Shown: positions 1-13,919 of the stretch, one piece after another
Layout: the number at the start of each line of letters is the position of its first letter
Position numbering within the stretch: position 1 is the stretch's first letter
Assembly: GCA_038380795.1 (NCBI GenBank)
Contig: CM076279.1
Span: 5,347,001-5,411,000, forward strand
From: Pyrocephalus nanus
Lineage: Eukaryota > Chordata > Aves > Passeriformes > Tyrannidae
DNA: 64,000 nucleotides
Direction of reading: 5' to 3'
Translations under genes and position numbers: made by a program
The notes under the pieces: model-generated
The model's input: only the letters and a program-made list of their open reading frames with translations
Told to the model about the DNA's origin: nothing
The model's database searches: none

Positions 1-3000
1 AGCCACTAACTCGGAGGTGAAGAGACTTGTGTGCTTACCTTGGAGGGAACTCTGTCTCAGGCTCAGCCCGGATTTTCCTGAGCTGCTTAGGTGGCATCTA
101 AAAGCACTGAAGTGGTTTAAGATGGATTAGAGAAAGTGCAAATGACAGTATTTACCTTTTTTTACAAGCAGATTACGATGATTAAGTATTAATTGCTTAC
201 AGTGTAGGTGGATAGGCTTTAAAATTCAGCAGAGGGCTTTAGAGCATTCCCACGACGTCCCCTCGATGGATAAATGTCAGGCCTCATCTTAGCAGAACAG
301 TTGTCACTGTCAGAATGTTCCAAGTGCTGGTGTGACAGGTGACATGGCAGGGAGTGTGCCTGGATGGGAATTGGGGCTGGAGCTGTGGGATCATCCATGC
401 TGGAATGTCTTTGCAGCAGGATGTGTGGGCAGAGGGATGGAACCTGCACAGGTGGAGCAGGAGGTAAGAAGGATGCAACAACCCCAGCAAGAGCACAAGA
501 TGGATGGGATTGTCATGTTTTATAGACTAAATACTGTTGTTTTATTTATTCTCCATGCATATTCATAGCAATCTCTCAGTGGTGGGAATTGGAAGGTGCC
601 TGTGAAGCACAGCCTGGATTTTGAGAGAAAGCAAAGACATCTTTCTGAAGCCCAGAGCAGCTTTATGGACTGGTACAGAAATGCAGAGTGTAGAGCTTAA
701 TTGGAGCAGTGTTTGGGCCTCACTGCAGGAGTCAAGGCTGCTCTTCTCTTTTGTTTCATCTTCCCTTCTTTCTTCACTTCACAGTTTAAATACTTGCAGT
801 GCATTTCGAGTTAATTTACATCCTACAGAAGGCAAATGGCACAAGCTATTTCTTCCATTTCTTCATTAGAACTGACTCCTGGAAGTTTTGCAAGGAAATC
901 TTGTCACTCCTTATTCTGTCAGGAGAGAGACACATTGCAAATACAGTTACTCTCTGTTACCTGTAAGGTAACATCTCTGATGGGCCTCATTTTCCACTCC
1001 CACCTGGGTGAGGTGGACGTTTGCACCTGTCAAAATGTGCTTGTTTCATGCTGTGAAAAATAATTAGTTGGGCAATGGAGCAGAGGCTTGTTGCTTAGTG
1101 TTTGTGTGTGTGACTCATCCCACAAGCCTTCCTGCATCAGTGTTTGAGGGATTGGGCCCTGAATTTGAGGTATGACTGATAAATACTCCTTTAAACACCT
1201 GTGATTTCAGAACAATGGACGTTGCTGAAAGGTCAGTGCTTCTGAAGATGGTAATATGTTCACAACCGGGGAAATGAAAGAGCAGCAATGCCTGTGTGCT
1301 CTTGAAATTTCAGGAAAATATATGCATATTCTATTTTACTTTGATCATAGTTCCCACACACACTTGGCATCACTGGTAATATGTGTTAAGAGAACTAATC
1401 CTCTGGGCAGATTTTGAAAGGGTAGGTCCAACGTTAATATAAACTCCATTAACTGTAGCATATTTTCATTTGCAGAAGATTAATGGTGTATGTAAGACCC
1501 AAACTACCTTTTTTGCCCTCCTTATATAGATTATTGCATTTATTTCAGTGCATTTTTCAAATGAATAATGAAATAGCAGGACATGACCCAGGAACACCTC
1601 ATAGTTAGCCATGAATGCTTGTCCATCAAGTGCTTTGCTCAGTATTACAGACTTTGAGTAGAACTGAAATTTTTCTGCAATATATCCACACATAATTTGA
1701 CACAAACTGAACATCTTTGCTGACTTGTGGAACAAAATGTTTCCACATGCCTGTTGTGCCACTACCCTGTTTTTAACAAGATTAAGAATTCAATAGTTGT
1801 CCTGTCAAGAGAATGTAAATGTTTTAAAAGATACTGTGGGATATTTCTGCCCAGTACTCTATTCAGAAATGAAAAGTATTCTAACTGTACTTCAGGGTCA
1901 GAATGAGTCAGAACCATTTCACTTCTCTAAAATTCAGGGAAGAACTGTTAAAATACAGGCTGAACATGACTAATTAGGAAAAAAATAAAACCCCATAACA
2001 CGAGTTAAGCCTATTTGAAATCCCTATAGACATGTAGTAATGAAAATCCATGCATATATAGCTATGATTTTACTCTGACTCTACAAGTTTACGTTGTTCA
2101 TTTAATTAATACAATGCTGAAAAATTCCTGGTGCAGGCACGTTGAGAAGTGTTTGGGTTAAACATGTCACATCACTGAGCTGACAGACTTCAGCTTTGTT
2201 GAACATTCACAAACCAAACCTATTTTCTCACAGCTGTCTTGAATGCCAGAAATCTGTGTTTTTAGAGTATTCCCATAAGAACCTGTTCCACTTCTCTGTT
2301 CATCCTGCCACTGACTGCATTGTCTGATGCTCAGCTCCTTTTTGGTAGACAGCTGACTGATTAGTTGATCAGAGACAGCTGCAAACAAGTCTTCATGGAT
2401 ATACAGGCATTTTTAACAGCATATTCTGTCCTTTTTATACTTTTTCCTTATATTCCAGTCTAAAATTGGTGAGCCTTATGCACATTCCCACATACCCACT
2501 TTATCCCATTTAAAAATGGCCATGCTGATACTGTGGTTTCGTAACAGGACAGATTTGGAGTTTTCTGTACTAAATATGATGAAAGATGCATCAGTAATTA
2601 ATATTTTGTTCTAGAGGAGACATATTCCAGGCTAGAGAAAGTGGGACCAGAAAAGAAAGGGGACAGTGTCAAGGCTGTGTTTATATTTCACATTCCTCAT
2701 GTTTATATTTCATATGAGAAAGTTGTAAAGAAATCTAGAGAACAGATGTAGTGCAGGGAAATGCAGACAAACAGCAATGACAGCATGAGTTTTCAGATAA
2801 CCACAGAGAAAGCTATTTTAAGTGTCCAGACATGGTGACAGAAGAACCTAATGGAGTAGTTCTGGTTGTGTGGAGAACTGTACTTGAGCATTTGCAATGG
2901 TTTCTCAAGGCAGAAGCTTCACTAGCAGAGTAGCCTTGTGTAAAACTTTTATATAAAAGTGTCCTGCTCCACCTGTGCAGCCTTTGCAGAGCATTGTCAT

Positions 3001-4091
3001 TATGTAATCCCAAATCACTCCAGCACAGCACAGTGAGGACCCTGTGCCAGGTGCAGGGAGATGCACTTTCAACAGTCCCTGCGGGGGCTGTTTCTGCTTG
3101 TCTTCTTCTGGGATCAAGGTTAAAGACACAGCACAGATCTGCAAAAGGCAAACTATTCCCTAATCAGCGATTCAGCTTTTAGAACTCTGGCCTTGAAAGC
3201 AGAGGGATACAAAGGAGGTCTTATGCAAAACAGAAGGGAAATAATTACGGAAAAGCAGCAGTAGACAGATAGATTTGGGAACAGGGAGCTGTTATCCACC
3301 CTTTACCCAGAATTCAGGTTTCATTGGGGCTGCATCTTTATCTGCCATGTGAAGAAGCATCAGGAGAAGCTCAAGGGAAAACACATCTGCCCTGGGATTG
3401 TCCTTTTTTCCTTCATTTCATCCATTTTCAGTGGAGCTTACAGACCCAGCACCAAGACTTTGCAAGAGGTTTGCCCTTATCTCCTTGCCTTTTGAGAGCT
3501 GGAAGGCGCCTGCTGATCTCTCATCATGCCCAGCCACCTAAGGGCAACACAGCTTCCCACTGCCAAAGCAGATCTCCACAGGGGCTGGTTGGTGGATTTA
3601 ACCCCCCTGTAAACCTTACATCCCATTCTCAGTCCCTGTGTCCACACAGGACCTTCCCAGGTCCCACAGCTGAGGATGGAGCACAATACAAGAGTCAAGT
3701 GCTAATAACACGCTTCTCACCTGCCCAGATGGACATTCAGGATACATTTCCTATTACCACTGTGTTCTCAAGTACTACTTCAGGCATCTCACCACGGCAG
3801 CTTAGCCCATCCTAATGGACTGCAAGCACTTTCCTGGTGAAAGGATCCCTTTTTACCTGCGTGATCAGCTCCTTATAATCCCATCAAGCCAATGCAGTTT
3901 CTTGTATTTATAAGGGAAGAGGGAGATGCCACTGTAAAAACTCAAGAGCCAAGGGCATGCCCTGAGACACCAGTGGCAAATCACTGCCTTCCTGAGCAGA
4001 TTTGACCTGACAGCCCTATATAAAAATCAGAAATAAAGCCATGAGTTTACACACCACACAGCTGCCACAGTGCATGTGATAATGGCAGGGG

Positions 4092-4120
<29 letters not shown>
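4092..4120. repeat. Poly-A tract (A29)
   Basis: An uninterrupted run of 29 A. An AATAAA lies about 60 bp upstream (near 4033), as would be seen in a retrocopied mRNA 3' end, but no coding relic is visible before it, so it is listed only as a homopolymer. Confidence 0.9.
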
Positions 4121-4122
<2 letters not shown>

Positions 4123-4772
4123 TGAAGAAACGGGAGAAATCAAGACTGCTGAGAACCATTATATAAGTTTGGCACTGTAAAACTTTCCAGGTAGTTCTGG
4201 AAAGTCTTAGAATGGTGAAGCAGCCAACACCTGCATGGTACTGATGAGCTGAAGCCATAGGCCTGGCAACCTGGGTTTTGCCATGCTCATGACAGATAAG
4301 CATCAGCTGAATATTCTTATTTTTGTCCATTTTAGAAACAAGTATTTCCTCCATAAAGAGCAGAATTAATTGGAATTCTGCATGTAAAAATGTCAGCAGT
4401 TTGATTCATCTAGTGGCCTCCTATGGAAATGGATTTTTGTCACTGGAGCTGGCTGTATGTTGCCTGTGCAGCCCTTCCAGATTCATCTGAACTTGGATCA
4501 GACTCATTATGATATGTTCTGCAAACAGCCAAGCAGGTGTTTACAAAGGCTTCACTTCTAATACCTGGTTGGAAAAGCTACATATACTCAGCCATGTGTT
4601 TTATCCATAGTGTCACTGGTATGTGGTTTTTTATCTCTAGTTCCTCAGAAAGCTAGTCTGTTTTTAGCAATGTTATTTTCAGTGTATATTTATATTGGGA
4701 TGCTCTTCTATGCATTTGTGTAGGTATAGCTTCTGTATATACTCCCAGAGTATCAAAAATAAAAACCCATGT

Positions 4773-4806
4773 AAACAAAACAAAACAAAACAAACAAACA
4801 AAAAAG
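4773..4806. repeat. CAAAA/CAAA microsatellite
   Basis: Repeats of CAAAA pass into CAAA units and end in a short A run. It is a simple A-rich repeat of no clear function. Confidence 0.85.
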
Positions 4807-7654
4807 GTTGAATTTAATCATGATCTCATTTTTTGCAGTGCTGTGAAGTCACAATATTCTCACCAGCAGTATTGCTGGCCAGAGTCTGGGCTGATATGTT
4901 CAAGAAGGAAAGGGGAGCAAAGCAGAGAACCAAAAGCACTAGAGGGTGAAATCATATATACATCAGTGCCTACAGTACAGACATTAAGATTACTCCAGAT
5001 TTATAGTAGTAGAAGCAAAAGTAGTTTTCAACTCTGTGCCCTTTGTCCACTGTTCTTTGTGCTCATCTACACTCTGCTGGCATCCCTTAAAGCTGTCTCA
5101 AGCATCAGTTTGAGAAATGCATTTCCAGAGTGAGCTGAGATGGCAGACAGCTACAGGAAGCATTTTAACAGTTGTTTAAAAAAAAATGGATGATGGAAGC
5201 AGTCTCTTTGGGAAATAGCTTTACATATTTCATAGCACCTGGCTTAATAGCGGTGATGCCCAATCCATGTTAGCGGTCCCCAGGCACAACAGAAACACAA
5301 ACAGTGAGGAGCTGCTTTGTGGAGGCCACAAACACATCATCAAAAATTAAAACAAGGTTCAAGGCTTGTATAATGGAGATTTACAGACATGCAGCAATAT
5401 TTGGGGAGTTTTCTCAAACAGCCCTCTGGTCAGGCTCCTGAAATAAGCTGCTTCTTGTCCTAATTTGATTCCCATCACTTCTCTTTGGACGAAGCAAAAG
5501 AACACCTAGAAGTTTTAGTTTGATATTCTGGGAGGGTTCTCACCTGGAAACAACACAGACATACCCTGGGTAGCCCAAATAAAATCCAAGGGTCACATTG
5601 TCCCTTTTGAAATCATGGCAGAAAGAGGGAAATACAAGAGAAAAAGCCATTTTCCCGTTCTCTCTCACAAGTAAAGAGCACAGGGCCTGTCCTTTAATCT
5701 CTTCTGAACCTGAAACTTTATGAGTGATTGGAGGTTTTGATAGGAGGACCTTTTGAGATGCTCATCTTGGGTCTGCCTCAGAAATTCCTAAACTGGGCTA
5801 ATCTACCTTCTTAGGAGGGTTAAAATAGAAGCAAATGTTTCTCAGCTCTGCCTGCTCCTTCTGCTTCCTCCTCCATCCTCCAAGCAAATTAGCGGCGATA
5901 ACGCAACTGAAGAGCAGCAAGCTCTGTAACTTCCCCTGAAATAGCAGCTTTGTTTGCAGGTTGCACCTGCTCCTCCGAGCTGTAAAATACAGGCATCGAA
6001 GCAGTAATGCTGTTTATTGCTCTGAAGAGTGTCGATGCCTGATGGCAATCCTTTTCTGGGGAGAAAACGGGAGAGGGAAGAGGATGCACAGCAGGAGCAC
6101 GAGCAGGCAGGAAGGGAGCCCTGCTCCTGCTGCAGCAGGGCTGGCTGACATCCTCAAACCTGGCAGTAAAGTTTTACAGCAAAGACTCACTGCAGTGTTG
6201 AGCAGATTCAGTAGGAAATAAACTGCTGATGAAGCACATAGGTTTGGAGTTGGGAAAAGTCGAGTGACAATATTTTGTCTGGGTGAATCTGTAGGTTTTT
6301 CTTTTTCAGGCTTATGCCATCAGTTAGGAATTGGCCCTAAACCAAATTGTCCAAGTTAAACTGGCCAAAGTCTTAATGGGTTAAAATCTGATGTTTAGAT
6401 TTTAGACCCTCAAAGTCTAATGAGGGTTAAAATCAAACCCTCTCTAGCTTTAATAGACAAAAAGTGTAGCTCATCTTCACTGACATTTTTTGTGCTTTTT
6501 GTTTAAAGAAGATAGGATTTTATATGGGACTGTTTTTAACTTTTTTATCACATTTGCTTTTTTAGTATGGCTGAGTAAAGACTGCTTGAAACATGCACTG
6601 GAACCATATTAAACTTTAATGAGTAAAGTGCTAGAGTACCAGGGGTTTAGTGTTGGGCTAAAAATGTTAGGCCTGAAAAGAGGAGACCAGATTGCCATTT
6701 TTATTTACTAATATAAACACTAACATTAATAATTAATCAAGTTTTCTATTAAGGAAGACTTTGTTGTTCAGGGAAAGGATAAGAACAGTGGGCAGAGGAG
6801 GATCAGGGAGGCCAATGTGACATGGTGCAGACCTGCTTAGTCACCAGTGGGAGCAGCAAGTGGGAATGTCTTCCTGATAATGCAGAACTTCAGAAAATAT
6901 ACTGGTTTTTCAAAAGAATCTTTACAGCTCTTTGTTTGTTTTTAATGCCTGGTTTCTATACCTTGCCAGCAGAATGAATAATTGCTACCATTCTGCTTTT
7001 GTTTGTATTTCCTTATAGTCAAACATATTCTGGACCATCAAGATGTAATTCCAACACCAGCAATAAATTAAAGTACCTGCCCTGGCACCTTTATTGTTTC
7101 TGTGGATTCCATCAATTGACAATGGATGGATGGGACAAGATAAAGAAAAATGCCCACACCAAAAGCTCTGAGGGGAAATTTAAAACTTTCTGAGCATCTG
7201 AGCTTGTTTCAAATGCTGATTCAGGTTTAAGTCAAATGAAGTGTTACTTATCAGCTCTGAGACATCCCAGTAGCTCCAAGTACTGCTGCTTAGTGGTTTT
7301 GATTCTGAGATGTTCACCTACAGCTCAGAAAAGGAGAACCAAAGTCCAATTTAGCCCTAGAAATGTATTATAATAAAAAAATTCATGCTACCCATGGGCA
7401 GGGTTCTAGAGGCAGGATAGCAGATCCTGTGCTTGTCACTGTATCCTCACTCAGAGGAGTAATGTATCCCAGATTATCCTGCCTCAGGTAAGTCCCAAGG
7501 CATTGAAATGTCTCTTCTTTTCCAATAAGCCACTTGAGTAGCTCCTTAGAGAATTTTGCAGGTTGTGAATTATAGGAAGGCAGTAAAATTCTAAAAGGAA
7601 AGACAAAGACTCTGATCCTGGATTACACTGCTGAGCTGTAAGAATCATATTACT

Positions 7655-7830
7655 GGAGTTATGGGAAGAAATAAATAGAAAATTGAAACTGAATGTCAGG
7701 AAAAACTTCCCAGCTACTAGACTATGAAGGAGTCTCCCGTGTGGAACAGTAGATGATCTTCATGTTTGAGTCTCAAAACTGAGGTGGACAAAATGTTCTA
7801 GGAGGACCATCCTGAAGAAGCCTTGAAAAC
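7655..7830 (+). repeat. Old CR1-like LINE fragment, plus strand
   Basis: The order of motifs resembles the segment just before the CR1 3' end: GAAACTGAATGTCAGGAAAA, ACTTCCCAGC, GTGTGGAACAG, a stretch around GTTTGAGTCTC, then AGGTGGACAAAATGTTCTAGG. The copy is diverged and lacks the terminal octamers, so it is probably older than the other two CR1 copies. Boundaries are approximate. Confidence 0.5.
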
Positions 7831-8597
7831 TGACCCCTTTTTTTCTGCTGTGCCCAAAACACCTGTACCCAAAGAATACAAAAGCCACTACAGCCTTGAG
7901 AGGAATCCCCTGTTCCTTTGCTTTCCTTGTCAGCGATGCTCCTTAACATTGCTTTTACATAAGGTTAAAAAGATTCAGTTAAAAGGTTTATTTGCTCTCT
8001 CACTGTATCAATCAGTAACTGCTGCAAGAGGAGGAGTCTTCATAAACACGCTGGTACGTGCCAGTGTCTGAGATAAACAACACAATGCATTTATTTTTCA
8101 GTCAGAAATTTCTCTCACCCCTATTTTATTTGTCCTTCCTGATAACACGGGGCTTGTAACATTCATCTTGAATGTTTTAGCCTAAAATGTTTGAGTGGGC
8201 TCTGTTGCATTTTCCAGGGCAATTTTTGTGTTTATTAATGACATTCCAGAAACAGTTTATAACCATCTATATGCATTTCTTTCAAGTTTGATTTTGCAGG
8301 TCTAGCCTGCATAGCACGGGGTGTGACAGTTTCTATCTGGTTTTATTTTTATTGCAGAATACAAATGTAGAGTTTGTCTGTGAATATTACTGCTGCCCTG
8401 CAGATCTGGTAGTTTTTTATACTCTGGCTTTTTAATGAGTATGTGTAGTTTTTCTTCCAAATGCCTCTTCTGCTGTTTACTGGAGTTGTGAAGTATTTAC
8501 CAACTTCATGAGATGTGACCAATGCATAAGGAGGAAAGGGGATCTGATTATTTAAATTGCATGGAAAAATATGCATACTGTCAAAACAAAGAGCATA

Positions 8598-8703
8598 GGA
8601 TTGTATTCTCTCTTACACTCTACAAATTAGGAGTAACTGCATTGAAAATAGTGGAGTAAGATCTCTGCAAACCCAATTTAAGTACCAGTAAAATCAGATC
8701 TTC
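8598..8703. repeat. Ancient palindromic amniote repeat, diverged copy
   Basis: This block contains GGATTGTATTCTCTCTTACA, then TTAGGAGTAACTGCATTGAA, AATAGTGGAGTAAG and GTACCAGTAAAATCAGATCT. Its order of motifs matches the copy at 31421 (an end motif near TGATTCTC, a central 'GAGTAACTCCATTGAAGTCA'-like core, then ACCAGTGTAA). The ends pair only weakly. Confidence 0.45.
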
Positions 8704-9111
8704 CAATTTGATATACAAGAATACTACAGTTCCAGATATGACAATTTAATTTGAAAACTGTTTACCTTTTGCTTGCTGTCAGCAAAGCTAAAAGTAATTA
8801 AAACTGTAATGAAATATTTTCCAAATCTGGTTCCTTTCTTTCCTATGACACCACTTCTTACAATCAGTTTCTCTCACTTTATGTGGATTTTTTTTTGCAG
8901 CAGCAGCAGTGATAGCATGTTACTATTTTTGCTTTTATTATTCATTACTGTGAATATGAAACTGCACCAATTGGCAAGGATCTTAGGGAGTGTTTTCATA
9001 TCAAATCTGGTTTAAAACTTTCCTTCCTAAGCTGTGTATTTTGAGCTGATTGAAGCGTGCTGAGGTGGGGATTGGCTTGGGTCACGCAGCATAAACTGAG
9101 CAATGCAGCTC

Positions 9112-9165
9112 AAAGCACTCCAGATTTATACCAGTGCAACTGAGTTAATGATCTGATTCCTAAAG
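9112..9165. repeat. Fragment of the same palindromic repeat family
   Basis: CACTCCAGATTTATACCAGT followed by GCAACTGAGTTAATGATCTG resembles one half of the palindromic family (ACTCCAGATTTACACCAGTG then TAACTGAGATCAGAATC). The other half is missing or too diverged to see. It lies about 400 bp from the copy at 8598. Confidence 0.4.
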
Positions 9166-11379
9166 TGGGATTCATCTCCTGTAGATATAAGTGTTGAGTT
9201 TCACTTAGGCTGTGTTGAATGGGCATTTCCATCCTACCTTAAAGTAGTCAAAAAAGAGAGGGGAACAAATTTCACCTTGTAGGTACCTGTCCCTCTCCCC
9301 TAAGTATAATGGTAGACAAGACTATTAGTTTGAAACAAGATAATTAGGTATTAAATGGCAAAAATAAGATTACTTTAGACCCTAACATCAGAATAAAAAG
9401 GGAAAAGTAAACAGGTCAAGTGGTCTTCTCAGGAAAAAAAAAAAATCTTTTAGCCTTCATTTGGCTGATATTTATGTGACTGCAGAAGTATTTACTGTGC
9501 ATACAAGGTGGTGCCACTGATTATCTTGGCCAGCCCACCCTGCAGCCCCTGGGCTGGGTACAAACACTGTGCAGGGGGATGTGGTTACTGCAGTCCCTGA
9601 GCTGCACACGTGTGCAGGGAGGTGCTGCTGTTCCTGTCCAGCCTGGGCTTAAATCCTGACATAGAACATCTCTGGAATATTACATAACTGGGAAAAGGGA
9701 CTTCCACTGGTTTAGTTTGGTTTTTTAAAATGATCCAGATTTTGTTTATTAATAATTCTATGTTGTTGCTGATGCACAGTGAAGCTTATAAGAAGACAAA
9801 CTATTTATGCTTTCTTACAGATATCTCAAGAAAAGAAAAGATAGCATTGAGGGCCATCTTATTATATTATGGTTCTGTACTTTAAAAGATTTTCCAATTT
9901 TATCTATTTATAAAATTACTTGAAGCTGAGGATTAAAGAGAAAGGTTTAAAGCAGAAAAGCTGATTTAAGACTGAAGATCTTTCTTAGCAGCATCCATTT
10001 AAAGTTAATCTTTGATCATCTGTGAAGCTGATTACCTAACATATAAAACCTATAAAAATTATCCTCTCTTTTATTACGCAATAGAAATATTGTATTCGTT
10101 TAAATTCAGTTGATCATGAATACCATTCAGAAAACCCGTTAACAAAACATAGTGAGAAATGTTAGAGCTGCAAACAGACCATGGTGAGGGAAGGAGGCAG
10201 GAGGACAGTGGAAAGCTTTGTCATTGTCACTGGCAGCAGTGAAATAGAATCCCAGGATCACTGAGAGGGCTTGTAAAGCAGAGAGTTCCTTCTCCCAAGA
10301 TAGTGAAAGGTTTAATATTTAAACATACTTGACAGAGAACATACAAGAGGTCTATGATACACTCCTAGACTCTATCTATTGATTTCATGTGCTCTGCCCA
10401 GGAATGAAATACTCCAGATACTCCTCGACCCATCATTGCCAAAGTAAAAATAAAGAAGTATGTTCAGTTTGCCAGAGATTCTCATTGGGCCTCCTGGATA
10501 TTTGCTGCTTCTTTCACCTCAGTAACTGTGTGATGCCAGCCAGCCCTGTCCCTCTAGTCCAGTTGTTCACAACAGCATCGACACCCACCAAAGGCCACGA
10601 CCCTCCCTACAATCTCTTGATAGCAGAGCTCGGAAAGCTGCTCTACTGTGGTGCAGAGAAATTCTGCCCCTTGGAAATTCACTTTCTGAGGTGGTCCACA
10701 CAGAAAGAAGAAAAGTTTTCTGAAGTTTTCGTATCCTCAGACTTACTGGAAATGGAAGAGTTTTCATAGAATCTTCTACTTTATTCCCCAAAAACAAAGA
10801 AGAGGCAGCAGGAGGGGAAAATGGGAATCAAGGGCAATACTACTGGTTATCAGAATCCAGGCAAAAAAGTGATGCCTTTTGCAAAGTGTTTTCAGGTTGT
10901 CTGAAGTTGCAGCTGTTGAGGTGCTTCTGGATGAGACCACTTTGCTCATTAAATGTGGCTTTGCTGGCAAAAAAAATCTGTCCTGGGGAGTGGATTTCCT
11001 GAGCTCAGGTACAATTAAAGTGGTTGCAGTGGTGCAGGGATCCAGTTAAGGGAATCCAGTTGCAGGATGGGGGGGTTGTGTGCTGCTTACAGTGCTTAAT
11101 CCCTTGAAAAGAAGGAAGAGGGGTTCCCAGGCAGGATTTACTGTTTTAAGAACAGACTTTTTTCCTATGAGTAGGTCACTTTTGCTATTTTTTTCGTGCT
11201 TAATCTTTGTTTCTTTACAATTTTAGGAGGCTTGGTATCAATGAGCATTAAATTTCATTTCATGGGCTTTGTGAGACCTGTTTTCTCAGGAAAATGCTTC
11301 TCAAGCCCTAAAGTTACTGTCATATCAGAACAATGATGTACCATTTTGAAAATGCTTATCTCTTTTCTAAATGACTTGG

Positions 11380-11560
11380 ACTGTTTAAAGGGTTCGTGTT
11401 TTAAATAGCCCAAATAATTCCGTTTGCTTGCTTAGAGAAATAAAATCTAATTTGCAGTAATTAAAGCACATTAACCTGATTAAAAATTATCTCCATCATC
11501 CTATATTTAATACCTATCAGCTTTGCTGCTGAGGCAGTGTTGGTTTACGCTGAGAAGGGA
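11380..11560. other. Candidate conserved non-coding block, AT-rich
   Basis: Motifs such as AGCCCAAATAATTCCG, GCAGTAATTAAAGCACATTA and CCTGATTAAAAATTAT are packed into 180 bp with no repeat signature. Regulatory function is inferred only from composition. Confidence 0.2.
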
Positions 11561-13919
11561 TTGCTCTGTCAAATAGGCACCTTCAGCAACAAATAAAATA
11601 GAGGCAACTGGAGAAGCTGAAAGCAAAGGAGTTGGTAATTTTAGAAGTGGTTATTTAATTTCCTGTGAGTTTATCTGACCAGCAACAACAGTTTCATGGG
11701 AGAAAATGAAGAATATCTTTTAGAAATAGCTTTAAGTACTGGAGGGGTTTTCCTCTGAGATGACAACTGAAGGAAGATTCTTGAGAGTGAGGCGTAACCA
11801 CAGCAAACCACTGGAGGCTCAGAAAGCTCCATCCTGTCCTGGGACAGCTGTTTTACAGTGAAATGTGGGAGGGATGCATTTGGCTCCAACTTCCATACCC
11901 AGACTGACAGCCAATGCAACAAAAAAGAAGTGAACTGGAGTAATGCCGGGAATTTCCAGGAGGCTTAACCTCTGAACTCCAAAAGAAATTTAAACATGTT
12001 AGATTCTGTTACTTCTGGTTTAGCACATCTTATTTTTCCAAGTGGAACAAAGAAGTGGAAGGTGTGAAATATGGCCCTAGGATTCCTTTTTTTTTCCAGA
12101 AATGAATGGGATCCTTCTGAAAGAAAGTATCTATAAACCTGTGAGCTACTGCCTTGTGTTAGGTCTGAGGCATAAGTTATGACCTATTATCACAGAAAGT
12201 TTTAGAGAGAGAAGTGGTGTTAATCTTTGTTATTTCAATAGGAGTGAGAAGAAAACCCCTTAAGCCTTTTAGGTTCACATTCTAACTTTCTGTGTTACTT
12301 TTGGAATTTAGAGGTAGGCATTTTTCTCCCGAACACTAACAGAAGTTGTTGGAGCAGAATCACTACTCCACTGCACCACAGTGTGTTGTGCAACCACATA
12401 TTATCCCTTCCAGAGGATCAGATTCTGTGAATTAGAGCCTTGTAGTAAATCAGAAGCATTTCAAGTTTCTGAGTGCAATTCAATCTACCGTCTAATTAAG
12501 TTGTTAAAAAGATCTTCTTGGAAAAGAGACAGCAAATAGGTTGGGGATATTTTTACCACCTGCAGTTATCTGCTAACTGTAACTCACGGTTCGTTTTCAA
12601 AGGAATGTAAATGATACTTTTTTGAGTGAATGGGGAGTTCATTAGCTAAGGAACAATAGGCCATTTCCCAGAGTCATAGATCCTAGGTAATACAGGGAGT
12701 AAAAAGAAATGCATAACCTCATCGGTGTCTATTTTTGTCTATATTTAAGTTTCCAGTGAGTAAAAAAGCAAGTTCAGTGCACACTTCTACCTTATAAACT
12801 TGAAGTATATAAAAAATAAATCACTCTCATGCATCATATGCTACTTTTTAAAGGAAAAATATGCATTAAAAGATTTGTTCAATCATAGGTCTGCCTTCTA
12901 GCATCAGAGATCAATGTGCATTCTGATTAAGTTGTGCTCTATAGATTTCTGCAGTCAAGTTCATCAAAGAACCCATTTCTCTTCCTCTAATGATGCTTGA
13001 ACCTAAAGTTCTTCTCTGAAGTACTTTAATTTTCACTTGGTCATTACAAGAAGACAGTGACTAAATGAACTGCAAATAGGAGAAGAAAGTAACATAAATC
13101 ATTTTTGCATCCTTTTTTGTGGTATTAGCATAACTCTTCTTTCATAATTTTAATGCCTCCAGTGATTTCTCCAAATATGATGGTAAAAATTAAATTACAC
13201 CACGTTTTTTGCAATCCAGTGTACCAATAAAAATATAAAATCATTAGAATAATCAAGATAAATTAATGCCAGCAGACTGTAATATTATTTTACATTGTGC
13301 TACAGTAACTGTAAGAGTGAATTTCCTACTGAGATAAAAATCACTAAACATTTATCATAAATAATCAGTAAAAATTTGCAAACTGTTCTTCTGTGAAGAC
13401 CTGCTCCAAAACATTTATTTGACAAATATAAGCCACCAGTTTCTTGCCTTAGTGCTTCTAACTGAAAGTAGTATTCAGAACTCTTAAGTGAGATAGTAAT
13501 TTAAGATGTTTTCTTTCTGTTCTCTTGTTTCTGGCTTCTCACTGTAGTTTTGTATAACCTTAAAAATCGTGTCGCCATTATATTTTCTAAAATAGCAGAT
13601 TAAATCAGTTGTGGCAAAGAAAACACCTGAAGATGTAAAAAACAATTTAAAAGTATGAATCACATCGAAGTGTAGTAAAAAGCAGACTGAAAGGATAGAA
13701 ATAATTGCAGGTGTAGTTTTTTTCAGGAAGTTTGGAGCCAGCTGAGAGTGCTGTTGTGCTTTGTGAAGCAATACAGAAGCAGTAAAAACCACAAGCAGGT
13801 CCTTGGCCATGTTGGTACATGGTGCTTGGAAAATCTCAGGGATTTTTGAGAAAGATGCTTTGTTTCAAAGTCTTTAAAATGTTTGTACAAATTTTATACT
13901 TCAATTTTTGTGTGAAAAT

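Noticed and set aside
3324..3815. 163-codon open frame on the plus strand
   Set aside because: It has no recognisable domain, no splice or promoter context and an irregular Ser/Pro/His-rich composition typical of translated non-coding DNA.
4016..4120. Possible processed pseudogene 3' end (AATAAA then A29)
   Set aside because: No coding relic or target-site duplication can be seen beside it; the A run may simply be a microsatellite.
10240..10270. CR1-like phrase ATAGAATCCCAGGATCACTG
   Set aside because: The match is limited to about 20 bases and lacks the GGAAGGGACC motif that normally follows.
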